This document shows, piece by piece, positions 43,098-50,980 of a stretch of 64,000 nt of DNA. Origin of the DNA: JALORV01 sp963707445 (GTDB lineage Bacteria > Pseudomonadota > Gammaproteobacteria > Burkholderiales > Burkholderiaceae_F); assembly GCA_963707445.1 (NCBI GenBank), contig CAVPPW010000007.1, forward strand, positions 124,001-188,000. The letters are read 5' to 3'. Positions within the stretch are counted from its first letter, which is position 1; each line of letters opens with the position of its first letter. Made by a program: the position numbers and the translations under genes. The notes under the pieces are model-generated. The model searched no databases. It was not told the DNA's origin and saw nothing but the letters and a program-made list of their open reading frames with translations.

Positions 43098-43402
43098 GCT
43101 TCCTCCATCACGCACTGCAGCGGATGCTGATGCTGGCGTGAATAACTGCCGACCTGCTCAACCTTGGTCGCGGCGATATCGCGGGGATAGACGCCGCAGA
43201 CGCCGCGCCCTTCATGGTGCACCTTCAACATGATCTGGGTTGCTTGCTCTCTCCCCTTGCCGAAGAACTTCTGCAGGACTCCGACCACGAATTCCATTGG
43301 CGTGTAGTCGTCGTTCAGCAGCACCACCTGGTACAGCGGTGGAGGCTTAACGCGAGAAGCCTGCTTCTCGACGACAGTGCCTTCATCAATCCGCTCACTC
43401 AT
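43094..43402 (-). CDS. clpS: ATP-dependent Clp protease adaptor ClpS
   Basis: Intact, 102 residues. N-end rule adaptor delivering substrates to ClpA. YQVVLLNDDYTPMEFVVGVL (degron-binding DDYT), VHHEGRGVCGVYPRDIAATK and VEQVGSYSRQHQHPLQCVME. A -10-like TAGAAT lies at 43423-43428 on the minus strand, about 20 bases upstream of the start. Confidence 0.97.
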   Translation of the reverse strand: MSERIDEGTVVEKQASRVKPPPLYQVVLLNDDYTPMEFVVGVLQKFFGKGREQATQIMLKVHHEGRGVCGVYPRDIAATKVEQVGSYSRQHQHPLQCVMEEA

Positions 43403-43836
43403 CGACCTGCGTTGTGACTTGCATTCTATGCAAAGCGCTCCGATTTTCTTCGGGTACAAAAAGCGTACCAATCATACGGTAAATCACCCTGTCGACCGTC
43501 GCGTGGACGCTGCACAGAAGCCCGTCTTTTGGCCTAATCCTGCGCGCGCATCGCAGCACCGTTGCACTGACTCGTTCGAGGTGACTTCCATTGCGCGGCC
43601 GCGCAGCGCGAGGCTCGCCGCAGACGCCGCACGTGCCTCCGATGCGCGTCGTTACGGCGATACAGAGACCGCTTGACCGCCGCGGCTTTTGCTCGAACAA
43701 TCGTGGCGTCAAGCAGGTATGCGGGGGCATACGGGGTTGGTGCGCACACCAAAAATGAGGCCGGTGTGTGCGGATTCGGGGCAGCGACGATCGACACCAA
43801 CGGAGCCGCCCGTTCATCGTGGGAAGGAAAGAAGGA
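43403..43836. other. Divergent clpS-csp intergenic region with csp promoter and leader
   Basis: 434 bases with no supported gene. Plus strand: candidate promoter TTGACC (43673-43678), 17 bases, AACAAT (43696-43701). The leader would then be about 130 bases and contains a small hairpin GTATGC/GCATAC (43717-43732) and an imperfect one between CGCACACC (43743-43750) and GGTGTGTGCG (43763-43772). Long structured leaders are known for cold-shock mRNAs. Minus strand: TAGAAT for clpS at 43423-43428. Confidence 0.5.
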
Positions 43837-44043
43837 ATGGCTACTGGTACGGTCAAGTGGTTCAACGACGCCAAGGGGTATGGTTTCATCACGCCGGACG
43901 ACGGGGGCGAGGATTTGTTCGCTCACTTCTCCGCAATCCAGATGAACGGATTCAAGACCCTCAAGGAAGGTCAGAAGGTGCAGTTCGAGGTCGTGCAGGG
44001 CCCCAAGGGGAAGCAGGCGTCGAACATCACAGCACCGGCCTGA
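43837..44043 (+). CDS. Cold-shock domain protein
   Basis: Intact, 68 residues. Nucleic-acid chaperone with RNP1 (KGYGFITPDD) and RNP2 (DLFAHFSAI) in GTVKWFNDAKGYGFITPDDG. ATG at 43837 after GAAGGA. Followed by a strong terminator. Confidence 0.97.
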   Translation: MATGTVKWFNDAKGYGFITPDDGGEDLFAHFSAIQMNGFKTLKEGQKVQFEVVQGPKGKQASNITAPA

Positions 44044-44064
44044 CCGCAGTCACCGCTCATTCAG

Positions 44065-44090
44065 ACCCCGCCGCGGCGGGGTTGTTTTTT
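44065..44090 (+). terminator. Intrinsic terminator of the cold-shock gene
   Basis: Perfect palindrome ACCCCGCCG/CGGCGGGGT (44065-44082), then TGTTTTTT. 22 bases after the stop. Confidence 0.9.
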
Positions 44091-44102
44091 GAGGGAGCGC
44101 CG

Positions 44103-44440
44103 CTCGCGTACGCGACCCTGCGGGTCGCACGTGCGCTCGAGGCGGAACGGCAAGTCAGTCGGCTGCGCCCCGGAGCGGCCGCGCGCTCCGCCGAGTGACA
44201 ACCCCGCGCACTCCTCCCCGCGAGACATCTCGCAGCGCCAGGATTGTCTTCCCTCCTCGCCGGGCGAGGAAGGTGAAGGGAGGAGTGCCAACTCCCTCCC
44301 GCTTGGCGAGAGGGTCGGGGTGGGTGCTGTGCAGTCGGACCTCGGCGGAGCGCGCGGCCGCTCCGGAGCGCAGCCGACGGCGTGCGCGAACCGTACCGAT
44401 CCGAGTGCACGTGCGAGCCCGGAGGGCTCGCGTACACGAG
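44103..44440. repeat. Long interrupted inverted repeat (REP/MITE-like element) between csp and icd
   Basis: Inner arms of 38 bp at 44158-44195 and 44341-44378 are reverse complements with one mismatch. Outer arms at 44103-44150 and 44391-44440 are imperfect complements. Each outer arm holds its own hairpin: GCGACCC/GGGTCGC on the left, GCGAGCCC/GGGCTCGC on the right, so the two hairpins differ in sequence yet each stays self-complementary. The 145-bp centre contains a segment (CTCCCGCTTGGCGAGAGGG and neighbours) resembling common proteobacterial intergenic repeats. No coding capacity. It starts 13 bases past the csp terminator and ends 11 bases before the icd stop. Confidence 0.75.
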
Positions 44441-44451
44441 GACCGCGCCGA

Positions 44452-45699
44452 CTACATATTCTCGATCATCACCTGCCCGAAGCCCGAGCAGCTGACCTGG
44501 GTCGCGCCGGGCATCAGGCGCGCGAAATCGTACGTGACCTTCTTGCCAAGGATGGAGCGTTCCATCGACTTGATCACCAGGTCGGCGGCCTCGGTCCAGC
44601 CCATGTGCCGCAGCATCATCTCAGCCGAGAGGATCTCGGAGCCAGGATTGACGTAGTCCTTGCCGGCATACTTCGGCGCAGTACCGTGCGTCGCCTCGAA
44701 CATCGCCACAGAATCCGACATGTTGGCGCCGGGAGCGATGCCGATGCCGCCGACCTGTGCCGCGAGCGCATCCGAGATGTAGTCGCCGTTGAGGTTCATC
44801 GTCGCGATGACGTCATACTCGGCCGGTCGCAGCAGGATCTGTTGCAGGAAAGCATCGGCGATCACGTCCTTGACGACGATTTCGCCGTGCGGCGCCTTGA
44901 TCTTCATCCACGGGCCGCCGTCGAGCAGTTCCGCCTTGAACTCGCGCTGCGCGAGTTCGTAACCCCATTTGGCGAACGCGCCTTCGGTGAACTTCATGAT
45001 GTTGCCCTTGTGCACGAGCGTCAGGCTCTTGCGCTTGTTGTCGATCGTGTACTGGATCGCCTTGCGCACAAGCCGCTCGGTGCCTTCGCGCGAAATCGGC
45101 TTGATGCCGATGCCGGACGTCGCCGGAAAGCGGATCTTTTTTACCCCCATTTCGTCCTGCAGGAACTTGATCAGCTTCTTCGCCTTGTCGGTCTCGGCTT
45201 CGTATTCGATCCCGGCGTAGATATCCTCCGAGTTCTCGCGGAAGATCACCATGTTGGTCTTCTCGGGCTCTTTCACCGGGCTCGGCACGCCCTTGAAGTA
45301 CTGGATCGGGCGCAGGCAAACGTACAGATCCAGTTCCTGCCGCATCGCGACGTTGATCGAACGAATGCCGCCGCCGACCGGCGTCGTCAGCGGTCCCTTG
45401 ATCGACACGACGTACTCGCGCAGCACGCTCAGCGTCTCGTCGGGCAGCCACACGTCCGGGCCGTAGACCTTGGTCGACTTCTCGCCCGCGTAGATCTCCA
45501 TCCAGACGATCTTGCGCTTGCCGCCATAGGCCTTCGCGACCGCCGCGTCGACGACTTTGATCATCACCGGCGTGATGTCGACCCCCGTGCCATCGCCTTC
45601 GATGTACGGAATGATCGGCTGGTCCGGAACGTTGAGGCTGTAATCCTTGTTGACGGTGATCTTCTGACCGGTCGTTGGGACCTTGATGTGCGCGTACAT
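44452..45699 (-). CDS. icd: NADP-dependent isocitrate dehydrogenase
   Basis: Intact, 415 residues, matching the E. coli-type enzyme. Oxidative decarboxylation of isocitrate in the TCA cycle. IPYIEGDGTGVDITPVMIKV; substrate loop VIFRENSEDIYAGIEYEAE, including the Ser phosphorylated in enterobacteria; LVHKGNIMKFTEGAFAKWGY; MNLNGDYISDALAAQVGGIG; FEATHGTAPKYAGKDYVNPG. The start is ATG 45699 (MYAHIKVPTTGQKI) with GGAG upstream; the open frame extends further but without family similarity. Confidence 0.98.
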   Translation of the reverse strand: MYAHIKVPTTGQKITVNKDYSLNVPDQPIIPYIEGDGTGVDITPVMIKVVDAAVAKAYGGKRKIVWMEIYAGEKSTKVYGPDVWLPDETLSVLREYVVSIKGPLTTPVGGGIRSINVAMRQELDLYVCLRPIQYFKGVPSPVKEPEKTNMVIFRENSEDIYAGIEYEAETDKAKKLIKFLQDEMGVKKIRFPATSGIGIKPISREGTERLVRKAIQYTIDNKRKSLTLVHKGNIMKFTEGAFAKWGYELAQREFKAELLDGGPWMKIKAPHGEIVVKDVIADAFLQQILLRPAEYDVIATMNLNGDYISDALAAQVGGIGIAPGANMSDSVAMFEATHGTAPKYAGKDYVNPGSEILSAEMMLRHMGWTEAADLVIKSMERSILGKKVTYDFARLMPGATQVSCSGFGQVMIENM

Positions 45700-45823
45700 G
45701 GTGTCTCCGAAGAGGGTCTTCTTGTCGACAGCAGCCGCGTCGGCCATGAGACCAGCGCGCGCGGGCCGCAGGTTAGGGCAGGCCGAGCAGTTTACTCGTG
45801 AGCACTGCGTCTCGCCGCACGCC

Positions 45824-45898
45824 GACTTGGTCCAAGTCAACCGACCTGCACGGCCGGCCGTTTTCCACACCGACCATCTGGTCGTCCGAAATTCGGAC
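45824..45898. promoter_or_regulatory. Cluster of palindromes in the divergent icd / secreted-protein region
   Basis: Two 15-bp odd palindromes, GACTTGGTCCAAGTC (45824-45838) and GTCCGAAATTCGGAC (45884-45898), flank a 10-bp CGGCCGGCCG (45851-45860) and GACCATCTGGTC (45872-45883). A TTGACT on the minus strand (45835-45840) overlaps the first palindrome and could be part of the icd promoter. The arrangement suggests operator sites; the binding protein is unknown. Confidence 0.45.
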
Positions 45899-45948
45899 GG
45901 CCCGTGGACAACGGGTCCAGGGCCATCGATAGATCTAGGGAGAGAACT

Positions 45949-46260
45949 ATGAAAAAAGCAATTGCCGCGCTGATCAGCGCTCTGTTCGCAGGCGCTGTGT
46001 TGGCTCAGGCCACAGCCCCGACAGCCCCAGCCAGTTCGGCCACACCAGCCACGCCTGCGACCGCCCCGGCAGCACCCGCCGCGACGGCCGCCAAGGCGGA
46101 CGCTCCGAAGTCGGACACCAAGGCCAAGACCACGAAGACGAAGAGCGACAAGAAGGCCAAGAAGGACAAGTCAACCACGACAGCCAAGTCGACGACCTCG
46201 ACCACGCCGGCCGCCTCGACAACGAGCACCTCAATGACGACCGACAAACCCAAGCAGTAG
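45949..46260 (+). CDS. Secreted low-complexity Ala/Thr/Lys-rich protein
   Basis: Function unknown. Signal peptide MKKAIAALISALFAGAVLAQ, then an Ala/Pro/Thr segment (TAPTAPASSATPATPATAPA), a very basic Lys/Thr/Asp segment (KAKTTKTKSDKKAKKDKSTT) and a Ser/Thr tail; no Cys, no aromatic residues after the signal. 103 residues. Composition recalls acid-shock or histone-H1-like secreted proteins, but there is no alignment to rest on. Good GGGAGAG ribosome site and a strong terminator downstream support expression as a single gene. Confidence 0.75.
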   Translation: MKKAIAALISALFAGAVLAQATAPTAPASSATPATPATAPAAPAATAAKADAPKSDTKAKTTKTKSDKKAKKDKSTTTAKSTTSTTPAASTTSTSMTTDKPKQ

Positions 46261-46279
46261 GCTGAAGCTGGTCCAAAAC

Positions 46280-46306
46280 GGCAGGGAACTTTCCCTGCCC
46301 TTTTTT
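46280..46306 (+). terminator. Intrinsic terminator after the secreted Lys/Thr-rich gene
   Basis: Stem GGCAGGGAA/TTCCCTGCC with a CT loop, then CTTTTTT. 19 bases after the stop. Confidence 0.92.
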
Positions 46307-46383
46307 CGTCCCTTGACGCGTCGATCTGCCACACGTCAGCGCGCTACAGTGCGCGCGGCTTCATCCTGATATCACCGCTCCTC

Positions 46384-46830
46384 ATGTCATTGCGTCGTGC
46401 TCTGGTTTTTCTCGGTGTATTCGTTGCGGCCGCCAGCGCCGCGCAGACCGGTCCGCAGCCGACGCTGCCGACCACGCGCCTGACGGCCGGCATGCACGTC
46501 ATCACCGCCGAACTCGCGACCACGCCGCAGAGCCGGACGATCGGCATGATGTTCCGCCAGAGCGTCGCGCCGAACCACGGCATGTTGTTCCTGTTCGAGG
46601 ACAAAGGACAGCAGTGCTTCTGGATGCGCAATACGCCGCTGCCGCTGTCGATCGCCTTTATCGCCGACGATGGAACCATCCTGCAGATCGCCGATATGGC
46701 CCCGAAGAGCGAGGCGCTGCATTGCTCGCAGGAGCCGGTGCGCTACGCGCTGGAGATGGAACAGGGCTGGTATGCGAAAAAAGGTGCTTCGACCGGCACC
46801 AAGATTCGCGGCCTGCCGGCGCCGCGCTAG
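46384..46830 (+). CDS. DUF192 family secreted protein
   Basis: Intact, 148 residues with an N-terminal signal (RRALVFLGVFVAAASAAQ). DUF192 hallmarks: RTIGMMFRQSVAPNHGMLFL, FEDKGQQCFWMRNTPLPLSI and AFIADDGTILQIADMAPKSE. The family has no established function. Convergent with sodB. Confidence 0.93.
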   Translation: MSLRRALVFLGVFVAAASAAQTGPQPTLPTTRLTAGMHVITAELATTPQSRTIGMMFRQSVAPNHGMLFLFEDKGQQCFWMRNTPLPLSIAFIADDGTILQIADMAPKSEALHCSQEPVRYALEMEQGWYAKKGASTGTKIRGLPAPR

Positions 46831-46917
46831 ACGCGCGGCGTCAGCTCAACCGTCCGCCCGGCGTGTCCGGCCCGGATGGACCGTCGGGTCGCTTCCAGGC
46901 CGATTCGCGCTGCCGCG

Positions 46918-47514
46918 TTAGCCGAAGTTGCGGGCTGCGAAGTCCCAGTTGACCAGCGAGGCGAGGAAGGTCTCGACGAACTTGGGACGGGCGTTGCGGT
47001 AGTCGATGTAGTAGGCGTGCTCCCAGACGTCGATCGTCAGCAGCGGCTTGTCTGCCGTCGTGAGCGGCGTCGCCGCATTGCTGGTGTTGACGATGTCGAC
47101 CGTGCCGTCGCCCTTCTTGACGAGCCAGGTCCAGCCGGAGCCGAAGTTGTCGACCGCGCTCTTGCTAAACGCCTCCTTGAAGGCCGCATACGACCCCCAC
47201 TTGGCGGCGATCGCCCGCGCCAGGCCACCTGCCGGTTCGCCACCACCGCCGGGCCGCATGCAGTTCCAGAAGAACGTGTGGTTCCAGACCTGTGCGGCGT
47301 TGTTGAACACGCTGCCGGTCGACTTGCGGATGATCTCCTCGAGCGCCAGCGCCTCGAACTCGGTGCCCTCAATCAGCTCGTTGAGCTTCGTGACATACGC
47401 CTGATGGTGCTTGCCGTAGTGGTACTCGAGCGTTTCCTTCGACATATGCGGCGCGAGCGCGTCCTGGCGGTACGGCAGGGGTGGGAGTTTGTGCAACAAG
47501 AGTGCTTGCGACAT
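46918..47514 (-). CDS. sodB: Superoxide dismutase, Fe/Mn family (Fe type)
   Basis: Intact, 198 residues, no signal peptide, so cytoplasmic. Metal ligands in YHYGKHHQAYVTKLNELIEG, AAQVWNHTFFWNCMRPGGGG and TIDVWEHAYYIDYRNARPKF. Sequence features fit the Fe form but metal use cannot be proved from sequence. Confidence 0.96.
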   Translation of the reverse strand: MSQALLLHKLPPLPYRQDALAPHMSKETLEYHYGKHHQAYVTKLNELIEGTEFEALALEEIIRKSTGSVFNNAAQVWNHTFFWNCMRPGGGGEPAGGLARAIAAKWGSYAAFKEAFSKSAVDNFGSGWTWLVKKGDGTVDIVNTSNAATPLTTADKPLLTIDVWEHAYYIDYRNARPKFVETFLASLVNWDFAARNFG

Positions 47515-47593
47515 GAGCGACCTCGCGATAGCGCGCGTACGCGCGAACGCTCGAGTGAAGCAAGTACTGCACCCGACTCGCCCGAAGGATCGC

Positions 47594-47614
47594 CGGGCGC
47601 GAAAGTCGCGCCCG
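47594..47614. other. Perfect hairpin between the PuuD-like gene and sodB
   Basis: CGGGCGCGA/TCGCGCCCG with a 3-base loop. No T run on either side. Could be a processing or weak termination site after the PuuD-like gene, or part of the sodB leader. Confidence 0.4.
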
Positions 47615-47632
47615 ACAGTGGCGACTCGAGAA

Positions 47633-48232
47633 TCAGAAGACGGCGCCGCCGCGATTCTGCTGGATCACCATCATCCACAGCATCGGGACTGACAGCATCG
47701 TGTTGAAGCGCGAGGTCAGCATCGCCAGCCGTGCGGCCTTGGTCTTTTCCTCGGGAGCAACCTGCACGATGCCGAGCGCCTTCTTCTGGTTGGGCCAGAT
47801 GATGAACCACACGTTGAAGGCCATGATCAGCGCCAGCCACATGCCGATGCCGATTGCGCGCACACCGTCCTGGAGTGTGAGTGCGCGCCCGATATAGCCG
47901 AGCAGCGTAGCCAGCAGCAGGCCGGTCACGACGGTCGCGAGAGCCGCCCAGCGGAACCAGAACAGAGCCGTCGGAGCAATCACCTTGCCGATGGCGGGCT
48001 TCTGTTCGTCCGGGATCTTCGGCATCGACGGCATCTGCACGAAGTTGAAGTACCACAGCAGGCCGATCCACATCACGCCGGATATGACATGCAGCCAGCG
48101 CATGAAGAACGCCCACCACGCCTGATCCATTGCAACGCCGCTGGCGAATCCGCCGGCGATCGCGATCAGGACGACCAGCAGGACGACGCCGGCAGCGATC
48201 GTACGGCCCAGCGACTGGAGTATGGCGCCCAT
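47633..48232 (-). CDS. Urate hydroxylase PuuD-like membrane protein, short form
   Basis: Intact, 199 residues with about five membrane helices (TIAAGVVLLVVLIAIAGGFA, FMRWLHVISGVMWIGLLWYF, ALATVVTGLLLATLLGYIGR and GIGMWLALIMAFNVWFIIWP). It matches the membrane domain of PuuD but lacks the C-terminal cytochrome c domain of the characterised enzyme and has no purine genes nearby, so urate oxidation is doubtful. His and Trp in the helices could bind heme. ATG at 48232 after GGAGG. Confidence 0.7.
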   Translation of the reverse strand: MGAILQSLGRTIAAGVVLLVVLIAIAGGFASGVAMDQAWWAFFMRWLHVISGVMWIGLLWYFNFVQMPSMPKIPDEQKPAIGKVIAPTALFWFRWAALATVVTGLLLATLLGYIGRALTLQDGVRAIGIGMWLALIMAFNVWFIIWPNQKKALGIVQVAPEEKTKAARLAMLTSRFNTMLSVPMLWMMVIQQNRGGAVF

Positions 48233-48300
48233 GGTGCCTCCGGGTTGGTTGTTATTGCGTTGAATCGCAAAATCTATCACAGCAATCGTGCGCAGACCCC

Positions 48301-49654
48301 TCAGTCGTTGCGCAGTCGCTCGATCTGCGCCTCGGCGGAGCCGCGGCCAAACTCGAGCACGACACGCGCACCGGTGGTGAGTTCGCTCGCGGCCTTGACG
48401 GTGCGGCCGTCGGCATTGCGCACGATGCTGTAGCCGCGCGCCAGCACGCGCGTCGGATCCAGCAACGCCAGCGCTTCCGCAAACGCTTCCGCATGGCTGC
48501 GCAATTTGGAGAGGCGCGACGCCACTGCGGCATCGAGCCGGCCCTGCAACGATCCGGCGCGCATCGCGACGGCCCGCGTCGGTTCGCGCGCTGCGCGCAG
48601 GCGCAGGGCGACGAGTTCGTGCCGCGTCCGTGCAACAGCAAATCGATGCGACACCGCGCGCGCGATGCGTTCACTCGCCGCCTGAACGCGGGCGTCGAAC
48701 GCAGTCAGCGGCGCGCGCCGCAGCGACAGGCTGCGTTGCGCGTAATCGACGCGCTGTGCCGCGCGCTGCATGGCGGCCCGCAGATGCTGCGCCAGCCGCC
48801 GCAGCTGTGCAGCGAGTTCCGCGCGCAGCGCGCCGGCGTCCGGCGCGACCAGTTCGGCTGCGGCGGTCGGCGTCGGCGCGCGCACGTCGGCAACGAAATC
48901 CGCAATCGTCACGTCGCTGTCGTGGCCGACGCCGACGACGACCGGCACGATCGCAGCGCGAATCGCGCGCGCCACCACTTCCTCGTTGAACGCCCACAGG
49001 TCCTCGATCGAGCCGCCGCCGCGAACCAGCAGCAGGACGTCGACCTCGGCCCGCGCCGCGGCGCGCTCGAGCATCGCCGCGATCTCGCCACCCGCGCCAG
49101 CGCCCTGAACCGGCACCGGATAGACGACGACACGCAGATACGGCGCCCGCCGCTGCAATGCGCTGAGCACATCGCTAAGTGCGGCCGCCTGCAGCGAGGT
49201 CACGACGCCCACCGACCGCGGCATCCGCGGCAGCGGCCGGCGCGGCCGGTCGAACAGTCCCTCGGCGGCGAGCCGCTGCTTGAGCTTCAGAAATTCCTCG
49301 TAGAGTCGACCCAGACCCAGCGCGCCGCAGGAATTCGACGTTCAGCTGGAACTCGCCGCGCGCCTCGTACAGCGAAACGATGGCGGTCGCCTCGACGTCG
49401 TCACCGTCACGCGGCCGCCAGTCGAGCAGACTGTTGCGGCCGCGAAACATCACGCAGCGCACCTGCGCGTTGTCGTCCTTCAGACCGAAGTACCAGTGGC
49501 CGCTCGCCGCGCGCGTCAGGTTGCAGATCTCGCCCTGGACCCGCACCAGCGGGAAGCTGCGCTCGAGCAGTCCCGCAACGGCGCGGTTCAGCGCGGAAAC
49601 CGTCAGCGCAGGCCGCGTCGTTACTGGATCCGCCGGATCAAACTCAAGCGCCAT
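48301..49654 (-). CDS. xseA: Exodeoxyribonuclease VII large subunit, frameshifted
   Basis: Single-strand exonuclease subunit. OB fold: FPLVRVQGEICNLTRAASGH, WYFGLKDDNAQVRCVMFRGR. Catalytic domain: RSVGVVTSLQAAALSDVLSA, VLLLVRGGGSIEDLWAFNEE, VVVGVGHDSDVTIADFVADV and RAPTPTAAAELVAPD; then a long coiled-coil part and ARGYSIVRNADGRTVKAASE. 1354 bases with a shift near 49315. The small subunit gene is not in the window. Confidence 0.96.
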
Positions 49655-49673
49655 GCGGGTTTCCGAGCAAAAA

Positions 49674-49865
49674 CTGTCCACAAACCGCAAACTTCCATAG
49701 CGCGCCTGCGGTACGCGGTCGCAGTCCCGCAAGGCAAAGTCGAGTCAAGTGTTTGATTTCGAACTCATTTTGCATCTGAATTAGCAGTGAGCTTGCGCCG
49801 ATCGACGCTCGATGCGACAAGGGCTTAGCGTGTCTGGCGGGAAGTTCTCCACATACTTGTCCACA
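49674..49865 (+). other. DnaA-box-like motifs in the xseA-exbB intergenic region
   Basis: Three sites sharing TCCACA: CTGTCCACA (49674-49682), TTCTCCACA (49844-49852) and TTGTCCACA (49857-49865, one mismatch to TTATCCACA). The last two are 13 bases apart and in the same orientation. The rest of this 290-bp region holds an AT-richer patch (49748-49790) and no gene. Confidence 0.35.
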
Positions 49866-49944
49866 GGGACCCGGCCAACTTGCGGCGTCCTGTGCCCGCC
49901 ACTACGCTTCGCGCTTTTCGCGCGCCGCGCTGGAGACGACGCTC

Positions 49945-50551
49945 TTGCTTGCCATCATCATCGAATTGGGCTGGCCCGTATGGCCCCTGATCCTGGCCTC
50001 GGTGCTCGCGCTGGCGCTGATTATCGAACGTGCCGTTGCGCTGCGCCGGCCGCGCGTCTTACCGAGCGGCCTGCTCGACGATGTCCTCGGCCTGGTACGT
50101 AAGCAGCCGGTCAGCCGCGAAATCGTCAGCAAGCTCGAGCAGAACTCGCCGCTGGGCAAGGTGCTGGGTGCCGCGCTGCGCAACGACCGCTCGCTGCGCG
50201 AAGGCGCGATCCAGCAGGTCGAGGCCGCCGGCGCGACCGTCGCCAACCGACTGACCAAGAACCTGACGCTGCTCGGCTCGATCGGGTCGATCGCCCCGCT
50301 GCTGGGACTTTTTGGCACCGTGATCGGCATGATCCACATCTTCGCGTCGCAGCAGGCGGGCTCGAGCCCACAGGAGCTTGGCGCGCGGCATCTCAGTCGC
50401 GTTGTACTGCACCGCGTTCGGCATCATCGTCGCGGTGCCGGCCGTGCTGGCGCACCGCTACTTCCGCCGGCTGGTCGAGGACTATCTGGTCGACATGGAG
50501 GAGCAGGCTGAGCGCCTGCTCGAGGTCGTCTACGGCGACCGGAGGAGTTAG
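49945..50551 (+). CDS. exbB: MotA/TolQ/ExbB proton channel family protein, frameshifted
   Basis: Inner-membrane proton channel that energises TonB-type or Tol-type transport with ExbD. Helices: GWPVWPLILASVLALALIIE, LLGSIGSIAPLLGLFGTVIG and, after a shift near 50385, ALYCTAFGIIVAVPAVLAHR. TTG start at 49945 is the best available. 607 bases, one over a multiple of three. Directly followed by exbD. Confidence 0.93.
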
Positions 50552-50974
50552 ATGCGCTTCAGGCGCTCGTACGAGGAAGAGCCGGAAGTCAACCTGATTC
50601 CGCTCATCGACGTCCTGCTGATCGTCCTGATCTTCCTTGCAGTCAGCACGACCTACTCGCGCTTCGCGGAACTGAAAATCCAGCTGCCGTCGGCTGAAGC
50701 GACCACGCCCCCAACGCCGCCGGCGATCGTGCACGTCGCAGTCACGGTGGACGGACGCTATGCGATCGACAAGACGACGCTGGCGGCGACCGACGGCACC
50801 AGCCTGGCGGAGGCGCTGACTCGGGCCGTGGGCGGACGCGACGACGTGCTGCTGGTCATCAACGCCGATGCGCAGGCGCCGCACCAGTCAGTCATCACGG
50901 TGATGGAGGCGGCACGTGTCGCCGGCATCGTGCGCATCAGCTTCGCGACGCAACGTACATCCGGCCGCCGCTGA
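50552..50974 (+). CDS. exbD: Biopolymer transport protein ExbD/TolR
   Basis: Intact, 140 residues. Cytoplasmic N-terminus, one helix with the proton-carrying Asp in EPEVNLIPLIDVLLIVLIFL, then a periplasmic domain. The ATG is the base after the exbB stop. Typical partner arrangement upstream of lpxK in betaproteobacteria. Confidence 0.96.
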   Translation: MRFRRSYEEEPEVNLIPLIDVLLIVLIFLAVSTTYSRFAELKIQLPSAEATTPPTPPAIVHVAVTVDGRYAIDKTTLAATDGTSLAEALTRAVGGRDDVLLVINADAQAPHQSVITVMEAARVAGIVRISFATQRTSGRR

Positions 50975-50980
50975 ACGCGC

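Noticed and set aside
44089..45801. 570-codon plus-strand open frame opposite icd
   Set aside because: Antisense to an intact icd; composition is that of a shadow frame and its start lies within the repeat element.
49674..49865. Replication origin
   Set aside because: Only three imperfect DnaA-like boxes, no AT-rich unwinding region of note and no origin-linked genes.
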